Positions 36,138 through 44,994 of a stretch of 64,000 nucleotides of DNA are shown piece by piece. Made by a program: the position numbers and the translations under genes. The notes beneath the pieces were generated by a model. That model saw only the letters and a list, made by a program, of their open reading frames with translations. It did not search any database and was not told the origin of the DNA. Positions within the stretch are counted from its first letter, which is position 1; each line of letters starts with the position of its first letter. The DNA is from Acidovorax sp. sic0104 (GTDB taxonomy: Bacteria > Pseudomonadota > Gammaproteobacteria > Burkholderiales > Burkholderiaceae_C): assembly GCF_019219095.1 (NCBI RefSeq), contig NZ_JAHUWH010000004.1, positions 284,802 through 348,801 on the forward strand, given 5' to 3'.

Positions 36138-38351
36138 TCAGAACGCGGTGTGCAGCGTCACGTCCAGCGTGCGCGGTGCGCCCAGGTAGACCTGATCGCG
36201 CGTCTCGGCCGCGTAGATGCGGTCGGTGGCGTTGCGCACGCGGGTGGTGAGCGTGGTGGTCTTGTTGACCTTCCATGCCAGGCCCAGGTCCAGCAGCGTG
36301 TATGACGGCCAGAACTTGGTATTGGCCGCATTGCCATACACCTTGCCCACATGGCGTACGCCCGCGCTGGCCGTGATGGTGGGTGTGATCGCGTACGAGG
36401 CCCACAGGTTGGCCACCTGCTGCGGCACCAGCTGGGGCACATTGCCCGCGCGCGAAACGCCGCCCTGCACAAAGTTCTCGTACCGTGCGCGGATCAGCGA
36501 CAGGTTGCCCTGCAGCTGCCACTGCGGCGTGGGGCGGATGCCTGCCGACAGCTCGATGCCCTTGGACGACTGCTCGCCCACCAGCACCGTGAGGTTGGGG
36601 TTGGACGGGTCTTGCGATGCGATGTTCTTGCGGCGGATTTCAAAGGCCGCCACCGTGGCGCTGCCTTTGCCGTCCCAGAAGTCGAACTTGCTGCCCACCT
36701 CGACCTGGCGGCCCGTGGTCAGCTCGCTGTTGTTGCGCACATCGGCAAACGAGGCCGAGGCCAGCGAGCCCGATGGTGGGTCTGCCGCGTTGGAGGCCTG
36801 CGCGTAGAGGTTGGCGCCGGGAGCAATGTCCCACACCACACCCAGGCGGCCGGTGGTGGGGCTGTAGCTGCGGCTGAAGGTGGCGGGCGACGTGGCCGTC
36901 ACCGCACGGCGGTTCACCAGGTCGAGGTCGATGCGCTCGTGGCGCAGGGCGGTGATGAGGTTCACGCCGGATGCCACCAGGGTGCGGTTTTCAAGGTACA
37001 GCGCCGTGTTGGTGATCTTGTTGTCCTTGTCGGGGTTCAGGGCGGGCGACATGCCGGGAATGTCGAAGAAATTCTCGGTGGAAAAGTGGTAGGGATTGAC
37101 CGTGCTCACGGTGACCGAGGGGCCCAACGGGAAGCGCGTCTGCTTGTTCACGCTCACATCGAGGCCAAAGGCCCAGTCGCTCTTGCGGCCTGCGAGCTGG
37201 CCTTGGTAGGTGCCCTCCAGCCGGTCGCCCACCAGCGTCTGGTCATGGCGCTGCAGATAGGGCGCCGTGCGGGTGACGGCGGTGTTGCTAGCGTTGAAGG
37301 TGTAGATCTCGACATTGCGGTAGTCGCGCAGGGCGTCGTACACGTAGAACGTGTTCTTGAACTGCAACGCATCCGACGCGCGCCACTGCGCTACCGAGCG
37401 CAGCCACTGCACGCGGTGCTCGTACATGCCGTCGGCGCTGTTGTAGTTCTTGAAGCGCGTGGCAGGGTCGATGGTCAGCGCGCCCACGGCGGGGTTCAGC
37501 ACCGGCGTGCCCCAGTAAGGGCGGTCCACATGGTCCTTCTGGTATTCGTAGGCCAGCGTGTGGCTGAAGCCGCCGCCCAGGTCCGACAGCAGAGAGGTCG
37601 CGAGTTGGGTGGACTGGGTTTGGGTGCCTTCTGTCCAGCTGCCAGCGTTGCGGTGGTTCAGGTCGATGCGCGCGTAGTGGGCCGGGCCTGCGCCGCCATC
37701 GCCGCCCGCGATGCGGCGGTTCAGGCCGACGGACACTTCCTTCATGTCGTAGGAGCCCAGACGCAGTTGGCCCTCGGCGAAGTTGCTGCGCTCGGCCGTC
37801 TTGGTGATGTAGTTGATGGAGCCGCCCACGCCGCCCGAGCCGTACAGAAAACTCGACGCTCCGCCGATGGCTTCGACGCGGTCGTAGATCCAGCTATCGA
37901 CCGCGCGCGTGGCACTGCCGTACTGCGGGTTGATGCCGTTGTAGAGCTGCGCCACCGAGTTGGACGTGAACCCCCGGTAGTGCGCGGACATGGAGCCCGG
38001 CGCGTTGTGCGCCACCACGCCCGGCACCGCGCGCAGGATTTCCTGCGTGTCCTGCGCGCCGCGTGCGTCGATGGTGGCGCGGTCTACCACGGTGACGGAG
38101 GCGGGGTTCTCGCGCACCGTCAGGCCCAGGCGGCTGCCGGTGTCCACGGGGGTGTCCAGGCTGAGCTTGCCATTGGGGGATGCAGCGGAGTCCACCACAT
38201 CCACGGCCTGCAGCGTGGGTGCGGTGGTGGTTTGTGCGTGGGCTGCAACCGAGGCCAGCGCGCAGGTGGCAAGTACGCCCAGGCACAAAGGGGAAAGGGG
38301 CAGGCGCGGGAAAGCCGCAGCGCTGCGCGAAGCAGAGGAGATACGGGACAT
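36138..38351 (-). CDS. TonB-dependent siderophore receptor
   Basis: A 737-residue outer-membrane receptor starting at the ATG at 38351. A signal peptide (about 1-40, ending ASVAAHA) precedes a plug domain with RENPASVTVVDRATIDARG, LRAVPGVVAHNAPGSMSAHY and VEAIGGASSFLYGSGGVGG. The beta-barrel follows and ends in a terminal Phe (TLDVTLHTAF), as needed for barrel assembly. Plug motifs resemble ferric-siderophore receptors of the FhuE/FpvA class, but no N-terminal signalling extension is present. It is in an operon with the PepSY gene and perhaps the DUF2946 gene upstream. The ligand cannot be told from sequence. Confidence 0.92.
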   Translation of the reverse strand: MSRISSASRSAAAFPRLPLSPLCLGVLATCALASVAAHAQTTTAPTLQAVDVVDSAASPNGKLSLDTPVDTGSRLGLTVRENPASVTVVDRATIDARGAQDTQEILRAVPGVVAHNAPGSMSAHYRGFTSNSVAQLYNGINPQYGSATRAVDSWIYDRVEAIGGASSFLYGSGGVGGSINYITKTAERSNFAEGQLRLGSYDMKEVSVGLNRRIAGGDGGAGPAHYARIDLNHRNAGSWTEGTQTQSTQLATSLLSDLGGGFSHTLAYEYQKDHVDRPYWGTPVLNPAVGALTIDPATRFKNYNSADGMYEHRVQWLRSVAQWRASDALQFKNTFYVYDALRDYRNVEIYTFNASNTAVTRTAPYLQRHDQTLVGDRLEGTYQGQLAGRKSDWAFGLDVSVNKQTRFPLGPSVTVSTVNPYHFSTENFFDIPGMSPALNPDKDNKITNTALYLENRTLVASGVNLITALRHERIDLDLVNRRAVTATSPATFSRSYSPTTGRLGVVWDIAPGANLYAQASNAADPPSGSLASASFADVRNNSELTTGRQVEVGSKFDFWDGKGSATVAAFEIRRKNIASQDPSNPNLTVLVGEQSSKGIELSAGIRPTPQWQLQGNLSLIRARYENFVQGGVSRAGNVPQLVPQQVANLWASYAITPTITASAGVRHVGKVYGNAANTKFWPSYTLLDLGLAWKVNKTTTLTTRVRNATDRIYAAETRDQVYLGAPRTLDVTLHTAF

Positions 38352-38498
38352 GAAAACGCTCTTGTCTTGAAGCGACAGTGCCGCTGCCCCGCGCGTCAAC
38401 ACATCACACATCGCGCAAGGCAGCACTGTCTGGAAACCAACGGAACACGAAAGCGCAGCACCCGCCCACCAGGTCCGGGCGCTGCGAGGGGTTTCAGT

Positions 38499-38858
38499 TC
38501 AGGAGCGTGTTGGTGGCCCGCGCGCCGGCAGTGGCGCTGCGGTGGCGGCCGCGATGCGGGCAGCCTCGACGGGCTGAAGCGCATGGGCCAAGGGATGGGA
38601 GGGGATTGTTGCCGCCACTGGTGTGGGTGGCGGGGCGCTTGCGGTGGAGCACAAGGGGCAGTCCATGCCCATCGCGCCCATTTCGACGGTGCCGTCGTCT
38701 GTCTGCACCAGCAGCTTGATGGTGCCCGCGCCCGAGCAGATCACCTCAAAGGCCTGGGGGTGCACCAGCGGCGATGCAATCGCCACCCCCATCGACGCCA
38801 CGAACCATGCGAGCACCCACAGGCGCATCGCAGCAAAGGTTCGTCGGGGGGCGGTCAT
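38499..38858 (-). CDS. DUF2946-like exported protein
   Basis: A 119-residue protein with an N-terminal hydrophobic segment (LWVLAWFVASMGVAIASPLV) that could be a signal or anchor. It has the pattern FEVICSGAGTIKLLV, then GMDCPLC, as in DUF2946 proteins, plus a Pro/Ala-rich tail. The Cys-rich motif suggests metal binding, and DUF2946 genes often lie beside TonB receptors or copper-handling genes. The ATG at 38858 is used; an upstream start adds only low-complexity sequence. It is co-directional with the receptor, 147 bases upstream of it. Function is unknown. Confidence 0.65.
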   Translation of the reverse strand: MTAPRRTFAAMRLWVLAWFVASMGVAIASPLVHPQAFEVICSGAGTIKLLVQTDDGTVEMGAMGMDCPLCSTASAPPPTPVAATIPSHPLAHALQPVEAARIAAATAAPLPARGPPTRS

Positions 38859-38955
38859 GGGGCGGGATGATAGCGGAGGAGATCCAGTCCCACGCTGAGG
38901 CGGGCATGAGGGAGGGGGCGAGCCTTCCATCAGGAGATAGGCCCTGTGCGCCCCA

Positions 38956-39021
38956 TTTGCTATTAAATAGATAGCTTGCAGCGCAACGTGGTAGGGCGGT
39001 AGGGCCTATTTTTCCTCATAT
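38956..39021 (+). repeat. Dispersed palindromic repeat family B, copy 6
   Basis: It reads TTTGCTATTAAATAGATAGC, then TTGCAGCGCAACGTGG and GGGCCTATTTTTCCTCAT. It keeps the GCTAT-N-ATAGC core, with a diverged palindromic middle. It lies upstream of the DUF2946-TonB operon and downstream of the aldehyde dehydrogenase gene. Confidence 0.65.
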
Positions 39022-39071
39022 TTTCAGCAACCCGCTGCGCCGCCTGTCCAGTGGGTTGCGGGCTGGCCGCT

Positions 39072-40511
39072 TCAAGCCTGCGTGTACGCCGTCTTCACCG
39101 TGGTGTAGAACTCGGCGGCGTAGCGCCCCTGCTCGCGCGGGCCATAGCTGCTGCTCTTGCGGCCGCCGAACGGCACGTGGTAGTCCACGCCCGCCGTGGG
39201 CAGGTTCACCATCACCATGCCGGCTTGCGCGTGGCGCTTGAAGTGCGTCGCGTGCTTGAGACTGGTGGTGGCGATGCCGCTGGCCAGGCCGAAGGGGGTG
39301 TCGTTGGCCAGGGCCAGCGCTTCGTCGTAGTTCTTCACGCGCTGCACGCTCACCACGGGGCCGAAGATCTCTTCGCGGTTGATGCGCATGCCGGGCGTGG
39401 TCTCGGTGAACAGGGCCGGGCGCAGGTAGAAGCCGGGTGCGCCGTCGGCGTTCTTCTCCAGGGCCTCGCCGCCGAAGGCGAGCTTGGCGCCTTCCTGCTG
39501 GCCGATGCCGATGTATTCCAGATCTTGGGCGAGCTGGCGGTCGTCCACCACGGGGCCGATGTCGGTGCCAGCCTTGCGGGCATCGTCCACCTTCAGTGTC
39601 TTCATTTTCTCGACCATGGCGGCCACGAAGCGGTCGTGGATGCCTTCCGTCACGATCACGCGGCTGCTGGCGGTGCAGCGCTGGCCGGTGGAGAAGAAGC
39701 CGCTGTTGATGGCCGCGCCCACGGCCACGTTCAGGTCGGCATCGTCCAGCACAACGAACGGGTTCTTGCCGCCCATCTCCAGCTGCACCTTGGCGCCGCG
39801 CGGCACGCAGGCGGCGGCCACGCGCTGGCCCGTGCCCACCGACCCGGTGAAGCTCACGCCGGCAATGCGCTCGTCTTCGAGCAGTACGGCGCCCACGTCC
39901 GAACCCCGGCCCATCACCAGGTTGAACACACCGGCGGGCAGGCCTGCGCGGTGCAGGATGTCGGCCAGTGCCCAGGCGGAGCCGGGCACCACTTCGGCGG
40001 GCTTGAACACCACGCAGTTGCCGTAGGCCAGGGCCGGGGCGATCTTCCAGGCCGGGATGGCGATGGGGAAGTTCCACGGGGTGATGATGCCGATGGTGCC
40101 CAGCGGCTCGCGCGTGATCTCGATGCCGACGCCGGGGCGCACAGACGGGATCATCTCGCCGCCGGGGCGCAGCGCCTCGCCGGCGAAGAACTTGAAGATG
40201 GCGGCCGCGCGGCCCACCTCGCCGATCGCCTCGGGCAGCGTCTTGCCTTCTTCGCGGGCCAGCAGGTCGCCCAGCTCGGCCTTGCGCGCGATGATCTCGT
40301 TGCCCACCGCGTCCAGGATGTCAAAGCGTTGCTGAGGCGTGGACACGCTCCATGCGGGGAAGGCCGCGTGGGCTGCCGACACGGCCTCCAGCGCCTGTTC
40401 GCGGCTGGCCACGGCGTAGTCGCCGATCACGTCGCGCGTGTCCGAGGGGTTGGTGTTGCGGTAGTTGCGGGCGCCTTCGGTCCAGGTGCCGCCAATCAGG
40501 TTTGCATGCAT
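39072..40511 (-). CDS. Aldehyde dehydrogenase, probable 2-ketoglutarate semialdehyde dehydrogenase
   Basis: A 479-residue NAD(P)-dependent aldehyde dehydrogenase with general base Glu245 in LEMGGKNP and catalytic Cys279 in TGQRCTAS. Cofactor motifs include TPWNFPIAIPAWKIAPALA and FTGSVGTG. The length and the neighbouring uronate dehydrogenase, lactonase and galactarate dehydratase genes point to 2-ketoglutarate semialdehyde oxidation, the last step of oxidative hexuronate catabolism. The ATG at 40511 is chosen because translation upstream gives an Arg-rich non-family sequence. A palindromic operator candidate lies 157 bases upstream. The fold is certain; the substrate is inferred. Confidence 0.85.
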   Translation of the reverse strand: MHANLIGGTWTEGARNYRNTNPSDTRDVIGDYAVASREQALEAVSAAHAAFPAWSVSTPQQRFDILDAVGNEIIARKAELGDLLAREEGKTLPEAIGEVGRAAAIFKFFAGEALRPGGEMIPSVRPGVGIEITREPLGTIGIITPWNFPIAIPAWKIAPALAYGNCVVFKPAEVVPGSAWALADILHRAGLPAGVFNLVMGRGSDVGAVLLEDERIAGVSFTGSVGTGQRVAAACVPRGAKVQLEMGGKNPFVVLDDADLNVAVGAAINSGFFSTGQRCTASSRVIVTEGIHDRFVAAMVEKMKTLKVDDARKAGTDIGPVVDDRQLAQDLEYIGIGQQEGAKLAFGGEALEKNADGAPGFYLRPALFTETTPGMRINREEIFGPVVSVQRVKNYDEALALANDTPFGLASGIATTSLKHATHFKRHAQAGMVMVNLPTAGVDYHVPFGGRKSSSYGPREQGRYAAEFYTTVKTAYTQA

Positions 40512-40667
40512 GGCTGTGGTGGGAGTCAGTGAGGTGAATGGATGGATGTAAGCGGCAAGTCTCAAGCCCTGCGGGCCGTGGACGTTGTGGCGCTTTGACC
40601 CGGCGCCGTGCCGCAAGCGCCGCCGTGATGCGGCTGCCCAGGGACGGCGCTCCGATGGCAAGGATTA

Positions 40668-40689
40668 TGTTGTATGTCATCGTACAACA
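40668..40689. promoter_or_regulatory. Candidate GntR/FCD operator 1 (upstream of aldehyde dehydrogenase)
   Basis: The palindrome TGTTGTA (40668-40674) / TACAACA (40683-40689) with an 8-bp spacer lies upstream of the aldehyde dehydrogenase. The 10-mer TGTTGTACGA, read on the minus strand at 40680-40689, recurs exactly at 41555-41564 in front of uronate dehydrogenase. Confidence 0.55.
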
Positions 40690-40755
40690 ATGTGCACATA
40701 CTGTTGCCAGGGTAACTACTTAGGCGCCGGGTACGGGCTGCCGTGGCGGGGGCGC

Positions 40756-41496
40756 TCAGCTGGCCTCTGCCTGCGCGCGACGGCGGCGCTCACGGCTGTT
40801 GGCCAGGTGGGTGCGCATGGCGGCGCGGGCCGCGTCCGGGTCCTGCGCCACGATGGCGTCGTAGATGCTTTCGTGCTCGCCGTTGACGCGCCGCAGGTAC
40901 TGGCTGCGCTCGTTGCTCACGCCGTCCACCGAGTCCATGCGCGAGTCCAGGCGTGCCCGTGGAATGATCATGCTGCCCAGCGTGCCCATGAGTTCCGCGA
41001 AATGGCTGTTGTGCGTGGCGCGCGCGATCTCCAGGTGGAACTGGAAGTCCGACGCCACCGCATCGCGCCCTGCCTCCACGGCGGCGGCTACTGCGTCGAG
41101 CGCTTCGCGCATGGCCTTGAGGTTGGTGTCGGTGCGGCGCTGGGCGGCCAGGGCGGCGGCTTCGGTCTCCACGCCGATGCGCAGCTCCAGCACGGCGATC
41201 ACGTCGCGCAGGGTGCTGAACTGGTCGGGTGTGATCTTGAAGCCGGGTGCCTGGCCCAGGCCCAGCACGAAGGTGCCGATGCCGTGCCGCGTCTCCACCA
41301 GGCCCGAGGCCTGCAGCTTGGAAATCGCCTCGCGCACCACGGTGCGGCTCACGCTGAACTCCGCCATGATGGCCGCTTCCGTGGGCAGCTTGGCGCCCAG
41401 CGCCAGGCGGCCGTCGCGGATGCGGTCGCCCAGGGATTCGACCAGTTCCAGGGCCAGGGTGCGGGGCTTGCGACGAAGCTCGGTATCGGTGTTCAT
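40756..41496 (-). CDS. GntR-family (FadR/FCD) regulator of the hexuronate genes
   Basis: A 246-residue regulator. The N-terminal winged helix-turn-helix (about residues 10-80) contains LGAKLPTEAAIMAEFSVSRT and REAISKLQASGLVETRHGIG. The C-terminal all-helical FCD ligand domain (about 95-230) contains FQFHLEIARATHNSHFAELM, with metal-binding type His residues. It sits between the aldehyde dehydrogenase gene (same strand, downstream) and the divergent uronate dehydrogenase operon, so it most likely represses both in the absence of a uronate or aldarate. Similar palindromes occur on each side of it. The ligand is inferred from neighbours. Confidence 0.87.
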   Translation of the reverse strand: MNTDTELRRKPRTLALELVESLGDRIRDGRLALGAKLPTEAAIMAEFSVSRTVVREAISKLQASGLVETRHGIGTFVLGLGQAPGFKITPDQFSTLRDVIAVLELRIGVETEAAALAAQRRTDTNLKAMREALDAVAAAVEAGRDAVASDFQFHLEIARATHNSHFAELMGTLGSMIIPRARLDSRMDSVDGVSNERSQYLRRVNGEHESIYDAIVAQDPDAARAAMRTHLANSRERRRRAQAEAS

Positions 41497-41554
41497 TTCT
41501 TGGTGTTATCCCTATGTGGCCTCGTGGGGCAGAAGCAGTACATTGCACTTTCTT

Positions 41555-41594
41555 TGTTGTACGACAACTGATGACGTGCGACAAGAGTGTTGTC
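41555..41594. promoter_or_regulatory. Candidate GntR/FCD operator 2 and promoter region of the udh operon
   Basis: GTTGT-ACG-ACAAC (41556-41568) is a perfect 13-bp palindrome. A second inverted repeat, GACAA-GAGTG-TTGTC, is at 41580-41594. Both lie in the 131-bp gap between the divergent regulator gene and uronate dehydrogenase, and the first shares the 10-mer TGTTGTACGA with the site at 40680-40689. Confidence 0.55.
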
Positions 41595-41627
41595 ACTGTA
41601 CCAAGAACCTCTGCCTTTGTAACCGCC

Positions 41628-42446
41628 ATGCCTTGCCATCCGACGCCCATCCGTTTCCAACGCCTGCTATTGACCGGCGCCGCAGGAGGGCTGGGGAAAG
41701 AGCTGCGTTCGCGGCTCAAGGCCTACTGCACCACGCTGCGTCTGTCGGACATCGCCGACCTGGGCACCGAGGCCGACGGTGAGGAGCTGCGGCCGGCACG
41801 CCTGGAAGATGCCGCTGCGGTGCACAGCCTGCTCGAAGGAGTGGATGCCGTGATCCACCTGGGCGGCGTGTCCACCGAGCAGCCCTGGGACCTGATCCTG
41901 CAGGCCAACATCGTCGGCGCATACAACCTGTACGAAGCTGCGCGCAAGCAGGGCGTCAAGCGCGTGGTGTTCGCAAGCTCCAACCACGTGACCGGCTTCT
42001 ACCGCCAGGACGAAGTCGTGGGCCTGGCCGACCCCGCCCGCCCCGACGGCCTGTACGGCCTGTCCAAGGCTTTCGGCGAAGATCTCTCGCGTTTTTACTT
42101 CGACCGCTACGGCATCGAGACGGTATGCCTGCGAATCGGCTCGTCCTTCCCTGAGCCGCGCAACCGCCGCATGCTCGCCACCTGGATGAGCTATGACGAC
42201 CTGGAGCGCCTGGTGGTCGCCAGCCTGACCGCGCCCGTGGTGGGCCACAGCCTGATCTATGGCATGGGCGACAACACCACCACCTGGTGGGACAACACGC
42301 TGGCGCGCCACATCGGCTATCGCCCGCAGGACAGCTCCGAGCCCTTCCGCGCCAAGGTGGAAGCTGCCGACCCCCACCCCGATCTTTCGGACCCCGCCGT
42401 GATCTACCAGGGCGGTCCGTTCGTGCGCACCGGCCCTTTCGAATGA
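41628..42446 (+). CDS. udh: Uronate dehydrogenase
   Basis: A short-chain/extended SDR enzyme that oxidises galacturonate or glucuronate to the aldaro-lactone with NAD. The 272-residue protein has the nucleotide motif LLLTGAAGGLGKELR, DAVIHLGGVSTEQPW, FASSNHVTGFY and the catalytic Tyr/Lys in GLYGLSKAFGE. Length and motifs fit bacterial Udh (about 265-275 residues). The ATG at 41628 starts the protein just before the Rossmann strand. Its stop overlaps the start of the lactonase gene (ATGA), so the first two steps of the pathway are translationally coupled. Confidence 0.92.
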   Translation: MPCHPTPIRFQRLLLTGAAGGLGKELRSRLKAYCTTLRLSDIADLGTEADGEELRPARLEDAAAVHSLLEGVDAVIHLGGVSTEQPWDLILQANIVGAYNLYEAARKQGVKRVVFASSNHVTGFYRQDEVVGLADPARPDGLYGLSKAFGEDLSRFYFDRYGIETVCLRIGSSFPEPRNRRMLATWMSYDDLERLVVASLTAPVVGHSLIYGMGDNTTTWWDNTLARHIGYRPQDSSEPFRAKVEAADPHPDLSDPAVIYQGGPFVRTGPFE

Positions 42447-43351
42447 GCACGCGGATGGAATCCCGCATGGACCTGCTGCTGCCCGATCACCGCGACCAGG
42501 TGGGCGAAAGCCCCGTGTGGAGCCCTGCCGAGCAGGCGCTCTGGTGGGTGGACATTGAAGGCCGCAAGCTGCACCGCTGGACCTATGCGGACCAGCGTGT
42601 GCAGAGCTGGGACACCGCCGAACGCCCCGCGTGCGTCGCATTGCATGCGGCTGGCGGCCTGATCGCGGGCATGGACACGGGCGTGTTCCACCTGCTCCCC
42701 CAGGCCGATGGCACGCTCGCAGCCACGCTGCTGGCCGGCGTGGACCACCCTGAGCCCGGCATGCGCTTCAACGACGGCCGCTCTGACCGCCAGGGCCGCT
42801 TCTGGGCCGGCACCATGGTGCGCGACATGTCGCTCGCCCGGCCTGCGGGCAGCCTCTACCGCATGGATGCGCAGCGCGGCCTTTCGGCACCGCAGGTGCA
42901 GGGTCTGGTCACGCAGAACGGCCTGGGCTTCAGCCCCGACGGCAAGACCATGTACCTGAGCGACAGCCACCCGAGCGTGCAGCAGATCTGGCAACTGCCG
43001 CTGCACGACGACGGCTCGCTGGGCGAGCGCTCGCTGTTTGTGGACATGCGCCCGCTGCCCGGCCGGCCCGACGGCGGTGCGGTGGATGCCGACGGCTGCT
43101 ACTGGATCTGCGGCAATGACGCCGGCGTGGTGCACCGCTTCACGCCCGACGGCCGCCTGGACCGGTCCATCGCCGTGCCCACCAGCAAGCCTTCGATGTG
43201 CAGCTTCGGCGGCCCGGGGATGGACGTGCTGTTCATCACCTCCATCCGCCCGGGGCAGCCCCAGGGCGACGACGTGGCGCTGGGCGGCGCGATCTTCGCC
43301 ACCCGGCCCGGCGTGGCGGGACTGCCGGAAACACCCTGCCGGAGCGCCTGA
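42443..43351 (+). CDS. SMP-30/gluconolactonase family lactonase
   Basis: A 302-residue six-bladed beta-propeller metal-dependent lactonase. Family motifs are [20 protein letters not shown] (with the metal-ligand Glu), [37 protein letters not shown] and the Asp-bearing [15 protein letters not shown]. Coupled to uronate dehydrogenase, it should hydrolyse the galactaro- or glucaro-lactone to the open aldarate. The four-base overlap with udh and the TRAP genes directly downstream support one operon. Specificity between 1,4- and 1,5-lactones cannot be read from sequence. Confidence 0.9.
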   Translation: MSTRMESRMDLLLPDHRDQVGESPVWSPAEQALWWVDIEGRKLHRWTYADQRVQSWDTAERPACVALHAAGGLIAGMDTGVFHLLPQADGTLAATLLAGVDHPEPGMRFNDGRSDRQGRFWAGTMVRDMSLARPAGSLYRMDAQRGLSAPQVQGLVTQNGLGFSPDGKTMYLSDSHPSVQQIWQLPLHDDGSLGERSLFVDMRPLPGRPDGGAVDADGCYWICGNDAGVVHRFTPDGRLDRSIAVPTSKPSMCSFGGPGMDVLFITSIRPGQPQGDDVALGGAIFATRPGVAGLPETPCRSA

Positions 43352-43412
43352 CAGACAACAGGCCCTTCGGAACTCTCCCTCATTCACAACACTTTCAACC
43401 CAGGAGACAACC

Positions 43413-44390
43413 ATGAAGATCCCCCACTTGTTCGGCCGCGTCGCTCTCGCTGCCAGCATGCTGCTCGGCAGCGTGGCCGCGCAGGCCACGGAGTTCCGAT
43501 CCTCCGACATTCACCCCGAGGACTACCCCACCGTGCTGGCCGTGCGCCACATGGGCGAGACGCTGTCCAAGGCCACCGGCGGCAAGCACAGCATCAAGGT
43601 GTACGCCAAGGGCTCGCTCGGCATCGAGAAGGACACCATCGAGCAGACCAAGCTGGGCGCGATCGCCATGACGCGCGTGAATGTGGCTCCGATGAACAAC
43701 ATCTGCCCCGCGACCATGGTGCCCACCATGCCCTTCCTGTTCCGCGACAAGGAGCACATGCGCAAGGTGCTCGACGGCGCCATCGGCGACGAGATCCTGA
43801 AGGACTGCGAATCGCAAGGCTTCATCGGCCTGGCTTTCTATGACAGCGGCGCACGTTCCATCTACACCGTCAAGAAGCCCATCAAGACCCTGGCCGACGT
43901 CAAGGGCCTGAAGGTGCGCGTGCAGCAGAGCGACCTGTGGGTCTCGCTGCTCGAAGCCATGGGCGCCAACGCCACCCCCATGCCCTTCGGCGAGGTCTAC
44001 ACCGCGCTCAAGACCGGCCTGGTGGACGCCGCCGAGAACAACTACCCCAGCTACGAAAGCTCGCGCCACTTCGAAGTGGCCAAGTACTTCAACAAGACCG
44101 AGCACTCCATGGCGCCCGAGATCCTGTTGTTCAGCAAGCGCGTGTGGGACACCCTGAGCGCCGATGAGCAGAAGGCCATCCGCGCCGCCGCCAAGGAATC
44201 CGTGGGCTTCATGCGCAAGATCTGGGACGAGCGTGAAGAGAAATCCCTGGCCACCGTGAAGGCCGGCGGCGCGCAGATCGTGGAGATCGACAAGGTCGCG
44301 TTCAAGACCGCCATGAAGCCGGTGTACGACAAGTTCCTGAAGGACCCCAAGCTGCAGGACATGGTCAAGCGCATCGACGCCGTGAAATAA
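43413..44390 (+). CDS. dctP: TRAP transporter substrate-binding protein (DctP family)
   Basis: A periplasmic solute receptor of 325 residues with a signal peptide ([20 protein letters not shown], cleaved after AQA). DctP-family features are [30 protein letters not shown] and the conserved Arg region [20 protein letters not shown], which binds the carboxylate, then [18 protein letters not shown]. The genetic context indicates a hexuronate or aldarate ligand. AGGAG lies eight bases before the ATG. It is followed by the small and large membrane subunits. Confidence 0.94.
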   Translation: MKIPHLFGRVALAASMLLGSVAAQATEFRSSDIHPEDYPTVLAVRHMGETLSKATGGKHSIKVYAKGSLGIEKDTIEQTKLGAIAMTRVNVAPMNNICPATMVPTMPFLFRDKEHMRKVLDGAIGDEILKDCESQGFIGLAFYDSGARSIYTVKKPIKTLADVKGLKVRVQQSDLWVSLLEAMGANATPMPFGEVYTALKTGLVDAAENNYPSYESSRHFEVAKYFNKTEHSMAPEILLFSKRVWDTLSADEQKAIRAAAKESVGFMRKIWDEREEKSLATVKAGGAQIVEIDKVAFKTAMKPVYDKFLKDPKLQDMVKRIDAVK

Positions 44391-44460
44391 GAAAAGAAGC
44401 CTCCCGGGCTGCAGTCCGCCGTGCGCGGCTGCGGCCCATTCCTTCCCTGTTGTCTTGCGA

Positions 44461-44958
44461 ATGTCTCTTATGTACACGCGTCTTTGCGCTTTCATCGCGC
44501 GCACCTGCCTGCAGCTCGGGGTCGGAGGGCTGGTGCTGCTGGTCTGCGCCGTGCTCTACCAGGTCATCGGCCGCTACATCTTCAACGACACGCCCACCTG
44601 GGCCGAAAGCGGCGCGGTGTTGCTGGTGCTGTACGTCACCATGCTGGGCATGGCAGTGGGCGTGCGTGACGCGGGCCACATCGGCCTCGAATCCTTCCTG
44701 GTGCTCGCGCCCGACTGGCTGCGTCACAAGCTGGAAATCGTGATCCACGTGCTGGTGCTGATCTTCGGCGTGGTCATGGCCTGGAACTGCGGCGTGCTGG
44801 CCGAGTCCGTGGCGCCCTACAAGATTCCCACGCTCGGCATCTCCGAAGCGTTCAAGTACGTTCCCCCCGCGCTCGCCGGCGTGCTGGTGGCGATGTTCTC
44901 GCTCGAGCACATCATTGCCCTGGTCCGCGGCACAGAGGTCGAGCCCGCCTGGCACTAG
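44461..44958 (+). CDS. dctQ: TRAP transporter small permease (DctQ family)
   Basis: A 165-residue inner-membrane protein with four helices, as expected for the small TRAP subunit. The motif RYIFNDTPTWAESGAVLLVL with Trp-x-Glu is the family hallmark, followed by GMAVGVRDAGHIGLESFLVL. It pairs with the DctM subunit 36 bases downstream. The ATG at 44461 is used; an in-frame TTG lies two codons upstream. No clear Shine-Dalgarno sequence is visible. Confidence 0.92.
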   Translation: MSLMYTRLCAFIARTCLQLGVGGLVLLVCAVLYQVIGRYIFNDTPTWAESGAVLLVLYVTMLGMAVGVRDAGHIGLESFLVLAPDWLRHKLEIVIHVLVLIFGVVMAWNCGVLAESVAPYKIPTLGISEAFKYVPPALAGVLVAMFSLEHIIALVRGTEVEPAWH

Positions 44959-44994
44959 GCCCCTGCACTTAACGTCCTTACAAAGATTTCCATC

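Noticed and set aside
36351..38870. Plus-strand frame of about 840 codons through the TonB receptor gene
   Set aside because: The receptor on the minus strand has signal peptide, plug motifs and terminal Phe; the opposite frame has none.
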